Shown here: piece after piece, positions 16,690 to 25,324 of the stretch
Numbering within the stretch: position 1 is the stretch's first letter
How the letters are laid out: each line of letters begins with the position of its first letter
Assembly: GCF_001438845.1 (NCBI RefSeq)
Contig: NZ_JQCL01000074.1
Location: 42,327-106,326, forward strand
Origin: Lactiplantibacillus xiangfangensis
Lineage (GTDB): Bacteria; Bacillota; Bacilli; Lactobacillales; Lactobacillaceae
Reading direction: 5' to 3'
Length of the DNA stretch: 64,000 bases
Translations under genes and position numbers: made by a program
Notes under the pieces: generated by a model
What the model was told of the DNA's origin: nothing
Database searches by the model: none
The model's input: the letters and a program-made list of their open reading frames with translations, nothing else

Positions 16690-18840
16690 ATGAATTATCA
16701 CAAGGAAGAATATTATACGAACCGTGAATTAAGCTGGCTCGATTTTAACTACCGAGTATTGGACGAAGCCCGCGACAAGGACAACCCGTTACTAGAACGC
16801 GTTCGCTTCTTGGGTATCACCCAAAGCAACCTCGACGAATTCTTTACCGTCCGGGTCGCCTCACTCCGTAAATTAATGTCCGTTAACTACAGCAAGCCCG
16901 ACCCTGCCGGCATGTCGCCAGAACAACAAGTGAAGGCCATCAGCGATACGGCCCACGAGATGGTCAAGCGCCAATACAACACGTTGAACCGCTCACTGTT
17001 ACCATTGTTAGAACAACACGACATTCACCTTTTACAGATGGCCGACTTGTCCGAAGCGCAACACACTTTTGTTAAAAATTACTTCGACGATGAGCTTTAC
17101 CCAGCGTTAACGCCGATGGCCGACGACTCATCCCGACCATTTCCATTCATTGGGAATAACACGCTCAACATTGCGTTACGAATTTATAAAAACGGCGATA
17201 AAAAGGATCGCAAATTTGCAACGGTTCAAGTGCCCGACGTTTTCCCACGGGTCGTAACGTTACCGGGTAAGCCTAACCAATTCATCTTAATTGAAGATAT
17301 TATCAAGGCTTTCGTCGGGTCACTCTTCATCAACTACACCGTCAAAGAGACCAGTGCCTACCGCGTCATGCGCGACTTGGACTTAGACGTTGCCGAGGAA
17401 GACACGTCCGACCTCTTAAAGGAAGTCCAAAAACAACTGAAGATGCGTGAACGGGGCAAAGTCATGCGCCTAGAAGTTGAAAAGAGCATGAGTAAACACC
17501 AACGGACCCGTCTATCTAAAGCTTTGGGCATCGAGGAAAGCGCGCTGTACGTCATTAACGGGCCGTTGAACTTAACTTTTCTATCGAAACTCGTTAAGGC
17601 CGTCAGTGGTCACGAAGACTTAAATTACCCGAAGTACCACGCAAACTATCCGGCCGTTTATCAAGAACACTCGATTTTTGACATCATCAAGCAACACGAC
17701 GTTTTGATGCAGTATCCGTACGATGACTTCAAACCGGTGGTCGACTTCATTCACGAAGCCGCCGAAGACCACGACGTTTTGGCCATCAAGATGACCCTTT
17801 ACCGGGTTTCTGCGGATTCGCCGATTATCAAATACCTCGGGCAAGCCGCACAAAATGGCAAACAAGTGACCGTCCTAGTCGAAGTGAAAGCCCGGTTTGA
17901 CGAAGAGAACAACGTCCACTGGGCCAAGAAGCTTGAAGAAATGGGCTGCCACGTCATCTACGGTTTAATTGGACTAAAGACGCACTGTAAGTTAGCCTTA
18001 GTCGTTCGGCGTGAAAATGAAGGTATTAAACGCTACATGCACATGGGGACCGGGAACTATAACGACGTAACCGCCCACTTCTACACGGACATGGGCCTGT
18101 TCACGGCTGATACCGACATGGGCATCGACGCCTCCAACATTTTCAACATGCTTTCCGGCTATTCGGAACCCCCTTATTTCCACAAACTACACATTTCACC
18201 AGACGGCATTCGCGACTTTATCAACGAAAAGCTTGATGATGAAATTGCCATCGCAAAAGCGGGCAAGCCGTCGCTAGTTCGGATGAAGATGAACTCGCTG
18301 TCCGACCCGCAAATTATCAGTAAGCTCTACGAAGCATCCCATGCGGGCGTTAAGGTTCAGCTGATTATTCGAGGCATTTGCTGCTTAAAGACGGGCATTA
18401 AGGGCGTTTCTGATAACATTGAAGTGCATTCGATCATTGGTCGTCTGTTGGAGCATAGCCGAATCTACTATTTCAGTAATGATGGCGAACCACAGATCTA
18501 CCTATCAAGCGCGGACATGATGACGCGGAACCTTAACCGGCGGGTTGAATTACTCTTCCCACTGCTTCAGCCAGAAATCAGCCGGCGCGCCATGGCCATT
18601 TTTGAAACGATGTGGCAAGACAACGTTAAGACCCGGGTACTGCAAGCCGATAACACTTACACGAAAGTTGACGGTCGGGGCTTAGAAATGTTGGATTCTC
18701 AAGACCACTTCATTCACGAAGCCGAACAAGAAGCGCAAGCTGACCACAGTGAAGCGCAACGTACTAGTAACAGTCACCAATTCATTCCAATGATGAGTCC
18801 TAAGAATGAACCTAATCCCTTAAACGGAGAGGAAGAGTAG
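16690..18840 (+). CDS. ppk: Polyphosphate kinase 1
   Basis: A 716-residue PPK1 that reversibly polymerises the gamma-phosphate of ATP into polyphosphate at the membrane/cytoplasm. N-terminal, head and two phospholipase-D-like domains are present. The autophosphorylated histidine is probably His432 in KTHCKLALVV, and His589 in LEHSRIYYF is the second conserved histidine. YTNRELSWLDFNYRVL near the N-terminus is the family signature. The start overlaps the end of the upstream ppx region, with GGGGGGT as ribosome site. It is flanked on both sides by exopolyphosphatases, so synthesis and breakdown are co-transcribed. Confidence 0.95.
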   Translation: MNYHKEEYYTNRELSWLDFNYRVLDEARDKDNPLLERVRFLGITQSNLDEFFTVRVASLRKLMSVNYSKPDPAGMSPEQQVKAISDTAHEMVKRQYNTLNRSLLPLLEQHDIHLLQMADLSEAQHTFVKNYFDDELYPALTPMADDSSRPFPFIGNNTLNIALRIYKNGDKKDRKFATVQVPDVFPRVVTLPGKPNQFILIEDIIKAFVGSLFINYTVKETSAYRVMRDLDLDVAEEDTSDLLKEVQKQLKMRERGKVMRLEVEKSMSKHQRTRLSKALGIEESALYVINGPLNLTFLSKLVKAVSGHEDLNYPKYHANYPAVYQEHSIFDIIKQHDVLMQYPYDDFKPVVDFIHEAAEDHDVLAIKMTLYRVSADSPIIKYLGQAAQNGKQVTVLVEVKARFDEENNVHWAKKLEEMGCHVIYGLIGLKTHCKLALVVRRENEGIKRYMHMGTGNYNDVTAHFYTDMGLFTADTDMGIDASNIFNMLSGYSEPPYFHKLHISPDGIRDFINEKLDDEIAIAKAGKPSLVRMKMNSLSDPQIISKLYEASHAGVKVQLIIRGICCLKTGIKGVSDNIEVHSIIGRLLEHSRIYYFSNDGEPQIYLSSADMMTRNLNRRVELLFPLLQPEISRRAMAIFETMWQDNVKTRVLQADNTYTKVDGRGLEMLDSQDHFIHEAEQEAQADHSEAQRTSNSHQFIPMMSPKNEPNPLNGEEE

Positions 18841-18841
18841 T

Positions 18842-19801
18842 ATGGAAAATTTTGCCGTCATCGATCTCGGATCAAACTCATGTCGGATGACGATTACCCA
18901 GATCCAACCGGATGGTAGTTACGCCGTAACCCACCGGCTCAAGGAAATGGTGCGCCTATCCGAAAATGAAAGTGTCGGGGAGGTGCCAACTTTACAGCCG
19001 GCCGCCATCGAACGTACCCTGACGGCACTAAAATCATTTAAATCCGTATACGACGAGTTACCCAACTTAACGTTGACCGCGGTTGCGACCGCAGCTACGC
19101 GTAAAGCTAGCAACCAAAAGAAGTTCTTGAAACAAGTCAAAAACGAACTCGGATTAGACATCGATGTTATTCCCGGGACGACCGAAGCCTATTATGATTA
19201 CCTGGGCGTCGTTAACACCCTACCAACGACCAACTGTGTGATGGTCGACACGGGCGGCGGTAGTTGTGAACTCGTCTTGATCATTAACGGCCAAGCCAAG
19301 GAATTGATCAGTTTGCCGATTGGGGCCGTCAGTCTATCAGAAAAGTTCGACTTGCGCGATAAGGTCGCAGCTAACGAGCTCTTTAAAACGATGACTTTTG
19401 TGGATAAACTGTTTAACAGTGTCTGGTGGCTGCGCAACGGGTTAAACCTTCCCTTGGTTTGTCTCGGCGGGAGCAACCGCACCTTGGCAAAGATCAACCG
19501 GCGCAAAAACGACTTTTTAAACTTTGAAGACATTCACGGTTACCGGCTGCGGGACACCGCAATCTACGAGACCTTTGACGAAGTCTTAGGCAAGGACGCT
19601 GCTCAGCGAGCTGAAGTCCCTGGTCTGGCTAAGGATCGCGCCGATATTATTGTCGGCGGCATGATTCCCGCCATCACCCTCATGCGGTTTTTAGACTCCG
19701 ATCGGATGATTTTCTCACAAAACGGGTTGCGCGAAGGCATCCTGTTCGAGCACCTGACCCAGCTAGCCGCTCACAAGAAGCAAACTGCGCCAGCGGACTA
19801 A
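18842..19801 (+). CDS. ppx: Exopolyphosphatase (Ppx/GppA family, short form)
   Basis: A 319-residue ASKHA-fold phosphatase with the N-terminal phosphate loop VIDLGSNSCRMTI and the second glycine-rich loop VMVDTGGGSCELV (about residues 132-144), both typical of Ppx/GppA. It lacks the HD domain present in the first operon gene. The start is one base after the ppk stop, with GGAGAGGAAG upstream, so translation is probably coupled. Its role is polyphosphate degradation or pppGpp hydrolysis. A terminator follows and ends the operon. Confidence 0.9.
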   Translation: MENFAVIDLGSNSCRMTITQIQPDGSYAVTHRLKEMVRLSENESVGEVPTLQPAAIERTLTALKSFKSVYDELPNLTLTAVATAATRKASNQKKFLKQVKNELGLDIDVIPGTTEAYYDYLGVVNTLPTTNCVMVDTGGGSCELVLIINGQAKELISLPIGAVSLSEKFDLRDKVAANELFKTMTFVDKLFNSVWWLRNGLNLPLVCLGGSNRTLAKINRRKNDFLNFEDIHGYRLRDTAIYETFDEVLGKDAAQRAEVPGLAKDRADIIVGGMIPAITLMRFLDSDRMIFSQNGLREGILFEHLTQLAAHKKQTAPAD

Positions 19802-19811
19802 ATTCGTTACT

Positions 19812-19858
19812 AAAAAAATCTTCCCACAAGGCTAACTGCCTTGTAGGAAGATTTTTTG
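19812..19858 (+). terminator. Terminator of the polyphosphate operon
   Basis: AAAAAATCTTCC-CACAAGGC pairs with GCCTTGT-AGGAAGATTTTTT. Confidence 0.88.
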
Positions 19859-19942
19859 GTTGTATTAATAACTAAAGATTGAAAGTGCTAGAACCAGTTC
19901 AATCGTTGCCATGGCACGACTTACCGAAAAATTTAGCTATCT

Positions 19943-20119
19943 TCGGCGCTTCGCCGGCAGAGCCAGTGGGCCATGGGGTCGGCTGCAGACAAAGAACGGT
20001 CTTCCGCCTCGCTTGAAAGCCTCAAAGAACGAGTCTTTCAAGTCGCCCCGCACTGTAACCTGGCAAAAAACGCCAGCTAACAGTGTCGACACGGCCCACT
20101 GGCTCTGCCAGCTACGCTA
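19943..20119 (-). repeat. Large branched palindrome, copy 3 (reverse orientation)
   Basis: Outer arms GGCAGAGCCAGTGGGCC (19956-19972) and GGCCCACTGGCTCTGCC (20093-20109) pair perfectly over 17 bp, with more imperfect pairing outside. Inside are the same three hairpins as in 6782-6953 (reverse complement). The outer stem differs by a compensatory change: GAACC/GGTTC there, GAGCC/GGCTC here. Flank similarity to the first unit begins near 19873. The 19802-20504 gap is filled by this palindrome and the next. Confidence 0.75.
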
Positions 20120-20312
20120 AGATTGCTTTAAAACAACCTAACCATGCTTGGTAACGACCGGAAACGGAAAACTCAACCAATTTTATTGGTGCTAACGTTG
20201 CTATATCAGTTAATTAGTAATCATTTTTGCTTTTCAAACTTTAGTTAATAAATTAAAATCACGGCTGTATCAGTATCCTGAGACTCAAACAAACTAGTTT
20301 GTTTTGAGCGCA

Positions 20313-20471
20313 GTCGGGTAGCCTTGGTGTGCTGTGTCGGCAAGATTGGCGGGTGACTTTTGCGCCAATCTTGCGGGGCGCTTCAAAGACGTGGGTTGTC
20401 GGCTTTGAAGCGAGGTCGCAGACCGTACTTCGGCTGGGACCGTCCCCCATAGCACACCAGGGCTACCCGAC
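20313..20471 (+). repeat. Large branched palindrome, copy 4 (forward orientation)
   Basis: Outer arms starting GTCGGGTAGCC and ending GGCTACCCGAC, with GTGTGCT/AGCACAC inside, pair at nearly every position. Internal hairpins are GCAAGATTGGCG/CGCCAATCTTGC-type and CGCTTCAAAG/CTTTGAAGCG. It matches 6459-6616 in reverse complement, with several paired changes that keep the stems, and shares a skeleton (GTGTCG-hairpin-CGGGGCG-hairpin-CGAGG) with the 6782 and 19943 copies. Confidence 0.75.
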
Positions 20472-20504
20472 GAAGCGGATACTTAGGAATAGCTATCGCT
20501 ACTA

Positions 20505-20720
20505 TTATTGCTCTTTTTTAGCTTGGCGTTGTGCGGCTTGATCCTGATGCCAACTAGTTGGACTCCATAATTGTCCTTCCATCGAGCCCTGCAAACTTTC
20601 AATTTCGGCCTGTTGGTCACTAAGGACCTTAATGATGCCGTCAATGGTGTATTGGTTACCATCCGCACGCAAATCCTTCAAGGCTTGAATCGCCCACGCA
20701 ACTTGATCTTGTTCACTCAT
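20505..20720 (-). CDS. Small hypothetical cytoplasmic protein
   Basis: 71 residues, highly polar and Gln/Ala/Lys-rich, starting MSEQDQVAWAIQALKDLRAD. I place the start at ATG 20720, which has AAAGGAG 7 nt upstream; the longer frame to 20744 has none. No hydrophobic segment or known motif is seen; a helical, possibly coiled-coil protein is likely. It lies between the palindrome pair and the spx-like gene. Confidence 0.6.
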   Translation of the reverse strand: MSEQDQVAWAIQALKDLRADGNQYTIDGIIKVLSDQQAEIESLQGSMEGQLWSPTSWHQDQAAQRQAKKEQ

Positions 20721-20816
20721 GTCAAAAACTCCTTTAACTCTCAATTCGTATTTTTCTATTATATTGTACGCAATGTTTCACCTTTAACCAACCATTTTGC
20801 TTAAATTTCAGACCAA

Positions 20817-20851
20817 CAAAAAAGTGCCACCGTTATAAATAACAGTGACAC
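20817..20851 (-). terminator. Terminator of the Spx-like gene
   Basis: On the minus strand GTGTCACTGTTA pairs (with G-U) with TAACGGTGGCAC, followed by TTTTTTG. Confidence 0.8.
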
Positions 20852-20866
20852 CCACGTTAACGGTGA

Positions 20867-21289
20867 TTACCCAACTGCCTGTTGGTCGTCATCGTATAAT
20901 TTTTGTTGAATTTCGCGTAATTCTGACTTACGCACTGAACGTGGCAAGAATGCCCGAATATCTTCTTCGTTGTAGCCGATTTGTAAACGACGTCCATCAT
21001 AAATGATTGGCCGCTTTAGTAGTTGTGGTTTTTCGACTAATAAATCTAACAATTGGTTAAAGCCAAGGTCAGACAAGTCAATGTGCAGTGCTTTGAAAGC
21101 CTTAGAACGCGTTGAAACAATGTCCTCGAAGCCATTTTCAGTGAGCCGGAGGATTTGTTTCAATTCATCGCGATCCAGAGGGTTAGCAATAATATCGCGT
21201 TCATTGAAAGTAATGTTGTTTGCAACCAACCATGCACGCGCACTACGGCTTGACTTGCTGGATGTTGAATAATATAAGTTTACTGTCAC
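20867..21289 (-). CDS. spx: Spx-family (ArsC-like) regulator lacking the CxxC redox switch
   Basis: A 140-residue ArsC-fold protein of the Spx family, which bind the RNA polymerase alpha C-terminal domain and redirect transcription in thiol stress. The C-terminal signature RPIIYDGRRLQIGYNEEDIRAFLPR is essentially canonical. At the N-terminus, where Spx normally has C10xxC13, this protein reads STSSKSSRSARAWL, so both cysteines are serines. RNA polymerase binding could be retained while disulfide control is lost. The start is GTG or ATG near 21289 behind TAGGAGGAAT. A palindromic operator overlaps its promoter. Members of the wider ArsC family are the alternative. Confidence 0.87.
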   Translation of the reverse strand: MTVNLYYSTSSKSSRSARAWLVANNITFNERDIIANPLDRDELKQILRLTENGFEDIVSTRSKAFKALHIDLSDLGFNQLLDLLVEKPQLLKRPIIYDGRRLQIGYNEEDIRAFLPRSVRKSELREIQQKLYDDDQQAVG

Positions 21290-21311
21290 GATGAATTCCT
21301 CCTAAGTTTAC

Positions 21312-21364
21312 AGTAAGTTACTTTATCACTTACTTTTATATAGTAAGTATACGAGATTAGTCAA
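21312..21364 (-). promoter_or_regulatory. Promoter and AGTAAGT-type operators of the spx-like gene
   Basis: On the minus strand TTGACT (21359-21364) and TATATA (21337-21342) are 16 nt apart. ACTTACT-N7-AGTAAGT (21328-21348) covers the -10 box, and a second palindrome AGTAAGTTACT (21312-21322) follows. Known DUF24/HxlR-type regulators such as YodB, which controls spx in Bacillus subtilis, bind TTAC/GTAA-type sites; the link here is inferred. Confidence 0.5.
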
Positions 21365-21461
21365 GAATAGTCAAGGTTTGTCAGGACTTTTTTCTTGATT
21401 TATTTGTGACGATTATTTGACCATTTTTATCCTAACAATTACCTTAGAATCGTAACGGACA

Positions 21462-21491
21462 AAAGCGGTATCTCTATGAGATACCGCTTTA
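21462..21491 (-). terminator. Terminator after tRNA-Asn
   Basis: AAGCGGTATCTC and GAGATACCGCTT form a strong hairpin followed by TTTTG on the minus strand, directly downstream of the tRNA. Confidence 0.75.
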
Positions 21492-21509
21492 CCACTATAC
21501 GACACTAAC

Positions 21510-21580
21510 TGCCCGGGCTGGGATCGAACCAGCGACCTCTTGATTAACAGTCAATTATTCTACCGCTGAACTACCGGGCA
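21510..21580 (-). tRNA. tRNA-Asn (anticodon GTT)
   Basis: On the minus strand the 7-bp acceptor stem TGCCCGG/CCGGGCA, the D-arm, the anticodon loop CTGTTAA (anticodon GTT) and the T-arm GCTGGTTCGATCCCAGC are all visible. CCA is not encoded. Confidence 0.95.
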
Positions 21581-21679
21581 ATAACTTATGACTGTATTTA
21601 TACACGCTTTTGAACATAATTACAAGCTTTTTCGTAATTTTTTCAAATTATTTCCACATAATTAATAAACTGACTATCC

Positions 21680-22465
21680 CTATAACGGATAGAGTCCAAG
21701 CCATGACATCACAGAAAAATCTTTTTGTTTTATAATTTTTGCAATCGCGTTTCTAATTTCTCCTTCGCTTAGATACGTTTGCAAATTATAGTAGTATTCT
21801 CCCTTCTGATTTTGCATGGTCAGTTGCCACAATCCTAAATCGGCCCACACGTCAGTATCCGGAACCTGCTTTTGGTGCTTGAAGATCACGTGCATCGTTG
21901 GTTTCCACGCTTCTTTATCTTCACCGGTAACCCGAATCAATCGCCGTACCTGCCCGTGAAAACGAGCTGCCGCCACCCCACAAATAACGATTGCGGCGAC
22001 GATCAGTCCCGCACCAACGCCAAACGATCCTAGTAATAAGTTCGTTAGCATCGGCGTTGCCGTCAACCGCGTCGTCGCCACTACCTCCACACACATTAAG
22101 AGCCAAATACCGACGACCCAGCCATTCATCCAATTCAGAGCAACTTCCCGCGCACGTCGATAAACGGCCAAGCGATAATGGTTATCATCACTGACGATTC
22201 GCTGCGCCGGTTGAACCGGTGAGTAAGCCACCGCCATCTTCCCGTTACGAAACGTGAAACTCGTCAGCGGGTGAAAAACGTCGGTCATCGCCGTTAATGT
22301 CTTGGTGGGTAAGTATTCCGCTAATACCTTTTCTGCATGCGCAACGGCCTTGAAATGGTACGTCATACCTTTGACAGCCGTTAATTGATACCCACGCTGT
22401 GCTTGCCGGTTGAGCCAAACATTTTCAGCGACAGAACCTTTTAAAAAGAACCGTGTTTTTTGCAT
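21680..22465 (-). CDS. DUF2812-like membrane protein
   Basis: 261 residues. The N-terminal half (about 1-110) looks like a DUF2812 domain: MQKTRFFLKG start, then WLNRQAQRGYQLTAVKGMTYHF. Two membrane helices follow (about residues 113-130 and 140-163), then a cytoplasmic C-terminal part. DUF2812 proteins often neighbour PadR-type regulators, but none is here. Function unknown. The ATG at 22465 is close to a GGGGGTCC sequence that may serve as ribosome site. Family assignment is by eye. Confidence 0.65.
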   Translation of the reverse strand: MQKTRFFLKGSVAENVWLNRQAQRGYQLTAVKGMTYHFKAVAHAEKVLAEYLPTKTLTAMTDVFHPLTSFTFRNGKMAVAYSPVQPAQRIVSDDNHYRLAVYRRAREVALNWMNGWVVGIWLLMCVEVVATTRLTATPMLTNLLLGSFGVGAGLIVAAIVICGVAAARFHGQVRRLIRVTGEDKEAWKPTMHVIFKHQKQVPDTDVWADLGLWQLTMQNQKGEYYYNLQTYLSEGEIRNAIAKIIKQKDFSVMSWLGLYPL

Positions 22466-22704
22466 GTCGGGACCCCCTATAAATTAGAATTACTAAATTG
22501 AATCCTAATTATATTCGGATTGGTCTATTTATCAAAACATTCTCACATTTACGTTTGATTAGGTTACGAACCATTTGAACAACCTTTTATCATAAAATCA
22601 TCCTTAAGCTTTCACTCCCATTTCAACAAATTGGTATAGTTAAATCCAAATGATTTATCGTGTCACCCATCCTTATCAAGGATTTATTAAATTACTTATA
22701 TTTA

Positions 22705-22733
22705 TTCACAAAATCCGGTAGGCGTGCTAGTAT
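22705..22733 (+). promoter_or_regulatory. Promoter of glpK
   Basis: TTCACA (22705-22710) and TAGTAT (22728-22733), 17 nt apart, with a TGC extended -10. The rest of the 22466-22781 gap shows nothing recognisable. Confidence 0.6.
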
Positions 22734-22781
22734 CAATTCATAATACTTTCGTTAAAAAAATAATTTTTGGAGGAATTGAAT

Positions 22782-24293
22782 ATGCCTGCCGAATATATCA
22801 TGGCCATTGATGAAGGCACCACCAGTACCCGGGCCATCATCTTTAACCACGCGGGCCAAAAACTCGCTGACTCACAACGCGAGTTTCCCCAATACTTTCC
22901 CCAGCCCGGCTGGGTCGAACATAATGCAAATGAAATTTGGAACGCAGTCTCTAGCACCATTGCCGACGTTTTAATCGAATCCGGCGTCTTGCCTGGTCAA
23001 ATCAAGGCCATCGGGATCACTAACCAACGGGAAACCACCGTCGTCTGGGACAAAGAAACCGGACAACCCATTTATAACGCGATTGTTTGGCAATCACGCC
23101 AGACTGCGCCCCTTGCCGACCAACTAGTTGAAAACGGTGCCGGTGAGATGATCCACCAGCGAACTGGGCTCGTCACCGACGCCTATTTCTCCGCCACGAA
23201 GATTCGTTGGATCCTTGACCACGTTGACGGTGCCCAAGCACGGGCTGAGCGTGGCGAGCTCTTATTCGGAACAATCGACACGTGGCTCGTTTGGAAGCTG
23301 ACCGGAGGAACGACCCACGTCACCGACTACACCAATGCAAGCCGAACGATGCTGTTTAACATTCACGACTTACAATGGGACCAAACGATTTTGGACCTCT
23401 TAAACATCCCCAAGGTCATGTTACCAACAGTGCGGTCTAATTCAGAAATTTACGGAACCACTAAGGATTACCTATTCTATAACTGCCAAGTCCCAATCAG
23501 CGGGATGGCTGGTGACCAACAGGCCGCGCTATTTGGGCAAATGGCCTTTGAACCCGGCATGGTCAAAAACACTTACGGTACCGGTGCCTTTACCGTCATG
23601 AACCTTGGCGAACAACCGCAACTGTCCGACCATAACCTGCTGACCACGATTGCTTACGGCATTGACGGTCACGTGAGTTATGCGCTGGAAGGTTCGATTT
23701 TCGTTGCGGGTTCCGCAATTCAATGGCTACGCGACGGGATGCAACTAGTCAAATCCGCGCCGGAATCGGAGACGCTTGCCAAGCAATCACACAACCATAA
23801 TGAAATCTACGTTGTACCAGCCTTTACCGGACTTGGCGCACCGTATTGGGATTCTGACGCCCGCGGAGCCGTCTTTGGACTGACCCGCGGTTCCACTAGG
23901 GCGGACTTCGTTAAAGCCACCCTGCAGTCATTAGCCTACCAATCACGCGACGTTATCGACACGATGAAGCAAGATGCCGACATTGCCATGCCGATTTTAA
24001 TGGTCGACGGCGGTGCGACCCGCAACGATTGGCTGATGCAATTCCAGGCTGATATTTCAGACGTCCAGATTCACCGGGCAGCGGATTTAGAGACGACTGC
24101 TCTTGGGGCCGCCTTCCTTGCCGGCTTGGCCGTGGGTTATTGGAAAGACCTCGATGAAATCAAGTCGATCCACCAAACCGGTGACGTCTTCAAGCCTAAA
24201 ATGAGTGCTGCAGAACGCGACAACCTCTACACGGGCTGGCAAACGGCCGTTAAAGCGGCACAACTGTTCAAACACGATCCTTATGAAAAATAA
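22782..24293 (+). CDS. glpK: Glycerol kinase
   Basis: A 503-residue FGGY-family kinase making sn-glycerol-3-phosphate from glycerol and ATP. The first strand-loop [14 protein letters not shown], the FGGY signatures, and the ADP-binding GTGAF and GGATRND motifs are all present. The phosphorylation-site region common to Firmicutes GlpK (His around residue 230) should be in the loop after [17 protein letters not shown] precedes ATG 22782. No glpD or glpF is adjacent. Glycerol-3-phosphate also feeds the TagD reaction encoded at 29.7 and 32.0 kb. Confidence 0.96.
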   Translation: MPAEYIMAIDEGTTSTRAIIFNHAGQKLADSQREFPQYFPQPGWVEHNANEIWNAVSSTIADVLIESGVLPGQIKAIGITNQRETTVVWDKETGQPIYNAIVWQSRQTAPLADQLVENGAGEMIHQRTGLVTDAYFSATKIRWILDHVDGAQARAERGELLFGTIDTWLVWKLTGGTTHVTDYTNASRTMLFNIHDLQWDQTILDLLNIPKVMLPTVRSNSEIYGTTKDYLFYNCQVPISGMAGDQQAALFGQMAFEPGMVKNTYGTGAFTVMNLGEQPQLSDHNLLTTIAYGIDGHVSYALEGSIFVAGSAIQWLRDGMQLVKSAPESETLAKQSHNHNEIYVVPAFTGLGAPYWDSDARGAVFGLTRGSTRADFVKATLQSLAYQSRDVIDTMKQDADIAMPILMVDGGATRNDWLMQFQADISDVQIHRAADLETTALGAAFLAGLAVGYWKDLDEIKSIHQTGDVFKPKMSAAERDNLYTGWQTAVKAAQLFKHDPYEK

Positions 24294-24313
24294 TCATCAT
24301 TAAGTCTAATTAT

Positions 24314-24372
24314 CAAAAAATAACGAACGAGTACTGCTACCATCAGCGCAGTTACTCGTTCGTTATTTTTGA
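24314..24372 (+). terminator. Terminator of glpK
   Basis: AAAAATAACGAACGAGTA-CTGC pairs with GCAG-TTACTCGTTCGTTATTTTT. Confidence 0.88.
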
Positions 24373-24502
24373 CTAAAAATTACAAATTGGAATTAAATCC
24401 TGTTTTTTCAATAATCAGACTAATGAAACTAGTCACGATTAATTAGTACGGTCATTCCTGATTAATTCAAAAAGTTACTTTGAGATAATCAGGCCATACT
24501 CA

Positions 24503-24564
24503 GCGACGCCGGTTCTGTCCAGCAAAGCGAATAAGGTAAAAACATCATGGTGTGGCGGACAGCC
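24503..24564. repeat. Short hairpin possibly derived from the large palindrome family
   Basis: CGCCGGTTCTGTCC and GGCGGACAGCC are partly complementary. The GGTTCTGTCC/GGACAGAACCGG segment resembles part of the outer arm of the 6459-6616 palindrome, so this may be a decayed or minimal member. Confidence 0.35.
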
Positions 24565-24571
24565 CTTTAAC

Positions 24572-25324
24572 TTAATCGTCCAATTCAGGTAAGAATCCCT
24601 GCCGCCGGACAATTTGTAAAAACCGGTGCCGTTTAGCCGCTGAACCTAACGCTTCGTTGGTCATGTGGGCCAAGCTTTCATCCCGTGCGTGACTCGTCCG
24701 TCCTTGGTAATAAGCATGCAACTGCTGATCAAATTCCGTTAACGCCCGTTGATAACTAGTTGGTTCCTGATACTGGTCCTTAAAGAGAATGGCCGGTAAA
24801 GCTAAGCGTGGCTTTTTCTCTGGTCGCACCTCTGGATAACCCAGTTGCAACCCAAATACCGGCAAAGTTAATGTTGGCAAGTGTAATAAGTCAATCACCG
24901 CTTGCGTATCGTTATTGATGGAGCCAAGTACGACGCTTCCTAGTCCTTGGCTCTCCGCAACCATCACCATCGCTGCCGTCATCAAAGTAGCGTCCTCGAT
25001 ACTTCCCGCAAAACGGTCAAATTCGGTCAATGCCCGTTTAGCAGCCGTTCCTGGAGCTAAGCTAGCATTACGATGCTGATCGGCTACAACCACCAACAAC
25101 CGGCCATTTTCACTGACTGTTGGCATCGTGATAATTTCAGCTAACTTCGCCCGGATTTCTGGCTTGGTAATTTCAATCAGGCTATAGGCCTGTAAGTATT
25201 GACTCGTTGGCATTTGTTGTGCCGTCGCAATAATCTGATGAAAGCTGTCATCGGTCACCGGTTGCGTCGTAAACGCGCGCTGGGTCCGGTATGCATTTAA
25301 CGTTTCTGTAACACTTAAGCTCAT
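24572..25324 (-). CDS. Nitroreductase-family flavoprotein (NfsA/Frp type)
   Basis: A 250-residue FMN-binding nitroreductase-like protein, probably an NAD(P)H-dependent reductase of quinones, flavin or nitro compounds. The N-terminal YRTQRAFTTQPV corresponds to the FMN phosphate-binding RRS/RRF-type motif (here RTQRAF), and the central GLGSVVLGSINND and C-terminal PVFGLQLGYPEVRPEKKPR match the NfsA/Frp subgroup. It overlaps the upstream gene by 4 nt, so the pair is co-transcribed and translationally coupled. Substrate unknown. Confidence 0.82.
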   Translation of the reverse strand: MSLSVTETLNAYRTQRAFTTQPVTDDSFHQIIATAQQMPTSQYLQAYSLIEITKPEIRAKLAEIITMPTVSENGRLLVVVADQHRNASLAPGTAAKRALTEFDRFAGSIEDATLMTAAMVMVAESQGLGSVVLGSINNDTQAVIDLLHLPTLTLPVFGLQLGYPEVRPEKKPRLALPAILFKDQYQEPTSYQRALTEFDQQLHAYYQGRTSHARDESLAHMTNEALGSAAKRHRFLQIVRRQGFLPELDD

